A stretch of DNA of 6,068 nt from CAVZRC01 sp052148775. GTDB taxonomy: Bacteria > Planctomycetota > Planctomycetia > Isosphaerales > Isosphaeraceae. The translations under genes and the position numbers were made by a program. The notes below the pieces were generated by a model. That model made no database searches. It was given only the letters and a program-made list of their open reading frames with translations, and was not told the DNA's origin. Numbering within the stretch: position 1 is the stretch's first letter; the number at the start of each line of letters is the position of its first letter. The stretch spans positions 1 through 6,068 of the forward strand of contig JBKQHM010000179.1 in the NCBI GenBank assembly GCA_052148775.1, in the 5' to 3' direction. Below are positions 5,521-6,068 of this stretch, piece after piece.

Positions 5521-5590
5521 ACGCCGCAAGGCCGTTGGGTCGGCTCCTGGTCGATGGTTTGTCGCGGGCGTCGCGACGCAAACGCCGCAA
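5521..5590 (+). repeat. 9-bp direct repeat ACGCCGCAA at 5521-5529 and 5582-5590
   Basis: Two exact copies lie 61 bp apart on the same strand, with the 12-bp palindrome just before the second copy. The pair lies between the possible promoter and the small orphan gene. It may be chance in GC-rich DNA or a binding-site pair. Confidence 0.4.
5568..5579. promoter_or_regulatory. Perfect 12-bp palindrome GCGTCGCGACGC, possible operator
   Basis: The sequence equals its own reverse complement over 12 bases and lies about 60 bp before the start of the small gene. A dimeric regulator could bind it, but nothing in the window identifies one. Confidence 0.3.
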
Positions 5591-5623
5591 AACATGAGCC
5601 CAGGACGCTGCCTCGCGCCGGGC

Positions 5624-5634
5624 AGGAGGAGGAG
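5624..5634 (+). promoter_or_regulatory. Strong Shine-Dalgarno AGGAGGAGGAG before the small orphan gene
   Basis: This purine-rich run contains several overlapping GGAGG matches. The best is 8 nt before the GTG at 5641; a TTG at 5638 is the alternative start. It is the main reason to believe the gene that follows. Confidence 0.6.
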
Positions 5635-5640
5635 ACCTTG

Positions 5641-5892
5641 GTGTATTTCGCCAGCATCGGTCCGACCCGAGGACCCGCATTGTATCGCGACACCCCGCCC
5701 ACAACCGGCGTGATGGAGTCGCCCGAGACTGCGCCGCCCGTCGGCACGGCGACCGAGGCCGGATGGACCGAGAACGGCGTGGCGCTCTGGCGCCTGACCG
5801 TCAACGGTAATCCATTACCCGGCCGTTGGGCGATCGAAGGCCGACAGTTCATCCCCCAATTCAAATCGGCCACCGATCCGGATCGCGCCTGA
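5641..5892 (+). CDS. Small hypothetical protein, 83 residues
   Basis: I do not recognise this protein. It is short and soluble, with no signal peptide or membrane segment. Residues 9-40 are rich in Pro, Thr and Gly (including TPPTTG and ETAPPVGTATEAG). Residues 41-75 look folded: GWTENGVALWRLTVNGNPLPGRWAIEGRQFIPQF, with Trp42, Trp50 and Trp63 and alternating hydrophobic residues suggesting a few beta strands. Third codon positions are mostly G or C, as in the confident genes, unlike the overlapping frames. The start is taken at GTG 5641 because of the strong ribosome site; TTG 5638 would add one residue. The same frame extends upstream to 5554, but that part is Arg-rich and not convincing. 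It sits alone, with a possible promoter 190 bp upstream and a long hairpin 48 bp after its stop. Function unknown. Confidence 0.55.
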   Translation: MYFASIGPTRGPALYRDTPPTTGVMESPETAPPVGTATEAGWTENGVALWRLTVNGNPLPGRWAIEGRQFIPQFKSATDPDRA

Positions 5893-5940
5893 GGAGCAGG
5901 ACGGGGATAACCTGGCGAGCCATACGGCCGCAACCATTTG

Positions 5941-5977
5941 TACGGATTCTGATGAGTTTTGACTCTCAGAATCGGTA
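5941..5977. terminator. Long hairpin after the small orphan gene, possible bidirectional terminator
   Basis: TAC (5941-5943) pairs with GTA (5975-5977), GATTCTGA (5945-5952) with TCAGAATC (5966-5973), and GAGT (5954-5957) with ACTC (5962-5965) around the loop TTTG. The only defects are a G-G mismatch and one bulged T. No U-tract follows on either strand. It lies between the small gene and the possible minus-strand gene end, as expected for a shared terminator. Confidence 0.55.
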
Positions 5978-6068
5978 GGTGCATCGACCTAGGGACGCCA
6001 CGATCTCGTGTTTGGACGGGTCGAGCTGCACCCCCAGGTGTACGCCCGAATCGCCGATTATGAGAGTC
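5966..6068 (-). CDS. Possible C-terminal end of a gene entering from the right edge
   Basis: On the minus strand a frame enters from the window edge and ends at TGA (5968-5966), giving at least 33 residues: a hydrophobic start TLIIGDSGVHLGVQLDP, then SKHEIVASLGRCTYRF. Its composition and G/C-rich third positions look like real coding sequence, better than the other frames here. The start lies outside the window, so family and length cannot be judged. Its stop codon falls inside the right arm of the hairpin at 5941-5977. It would be convergent with the small orphan gene. A competing plus-strand reading (VFGRVELHPQVYARIADYES) cannot be excluded. Confidence 0.35.
   Translation of the reverse strand, partial: TLIIGDSGVHLGVQLDPSKHEIVASLGRCTYRF

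Larger units (their letters stand above)
5150..5640. other. Mostly non-coding stretch between the RRM promoter and the small orphan gene
   Basis: Both strands have long open frames here (for example a plus-strand frame 5217-5597 ending in a basic tail, SRRKRRKT), but they lack ribosome sites and domain features, so I do not call genes. The stretch holds a possible plus-strand promoter at 5444-5452, a palindrome at 5568-5579 and a direct repeat at 5521-5590. Confidence 0.45.

Noticed and set aside
5217..5597. 126-residue plus-strand frame with a basic C-terminal tail
   Set aside because: No Shine-Dalgarno before the GTG, mixed third-position use and no recognisable motif; the possible promoter at 5444-5452 falls inside it.
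5530..5830. 10-bp direct repeat GGCCGTTGGG at 5530-5539 and 5821-5830
   Set aside because: One copy is in the leader region and the other in the coding part of the small gene, with unrelated flanks; chance is the simpler explanation.
5190..5984. 264-residue open frame on the minus strand
   Set aside because: The translation is Ser/Arg/Pro-rich without domain features, lacks a ribosome site, and overlaps the better-supported small plus-strand gene and the hairpin.

Overview
The window is GC-rich (roughly 60-65% by eye) bacterial chromosome with widely spaced genes. The gene content best fits a planctomycete, perhaps Isosphaeraceae-like: a membrane-anchored WD40 propeller protein, a small RRM protein with a glycine tail, and long intergenic stretches. 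This is an inference from style and content. No rRNA or marker gene is present to confirm it.

Layout from left to right. (1) 1-123 is sequence of different character that abruptly replaces the 3' half of a minus-strand yjbQ gene, whose recognisable part is about 124-351. (2) 352-781 is non-coding, with a possible yjbQ promoter and a small hairpin. (3) 782-1870 (+) is a complete tartrate/D-malate dehydrogenase-family enzyme and the best-supported gene here. (4) 2071-2844 (+) is a five-helix membrane protein with a C-terminal BamE/SmpA-like domain. (5) 2845-3386 has no confident gene. It holds weak hairpins, a cluster of CGATCG sites and two short open stretches in one frame split by a single stop. 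(6) 3387-4490 (+) is an N-terminally anchored protein with seven WD40 repeats. (7) 4491-4637 separates two convergent genes and carries two strong hairpins. (8) 4638-4982 (-) is an RRM RNA-binding protein with a Gly-rich tail. It starts at GTG and has a leader of about 155 nt below a consensus TATAAT box. (9) 5150-5640 is mostly non-coding, with a possible plus-strand promoter, a 12-bp palindrome and a 9-bp direct repeat. (10) 5641-5892 (+) is a likely small orphan gene, followed by a long hairpin at 5941-5977. (11) 5966-6068 (-) is a possible 3' end of a gene entering from the right.

The genes do not form an obvious operon or pathway. The + strand genes are separated by 200 to 540 bp and each has its own Shine-Dalgarno sequence, so they look independently transcribed. 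I see no CRISPR, tRNA, rRNA, complete insertion sequence or recognisable defence system. The most interesting points are the truncated yjbQ junction, the possible self-occluding leader of the RRM gene, the hairpins without U-tracts between convergent genes, and the small orphan gene.
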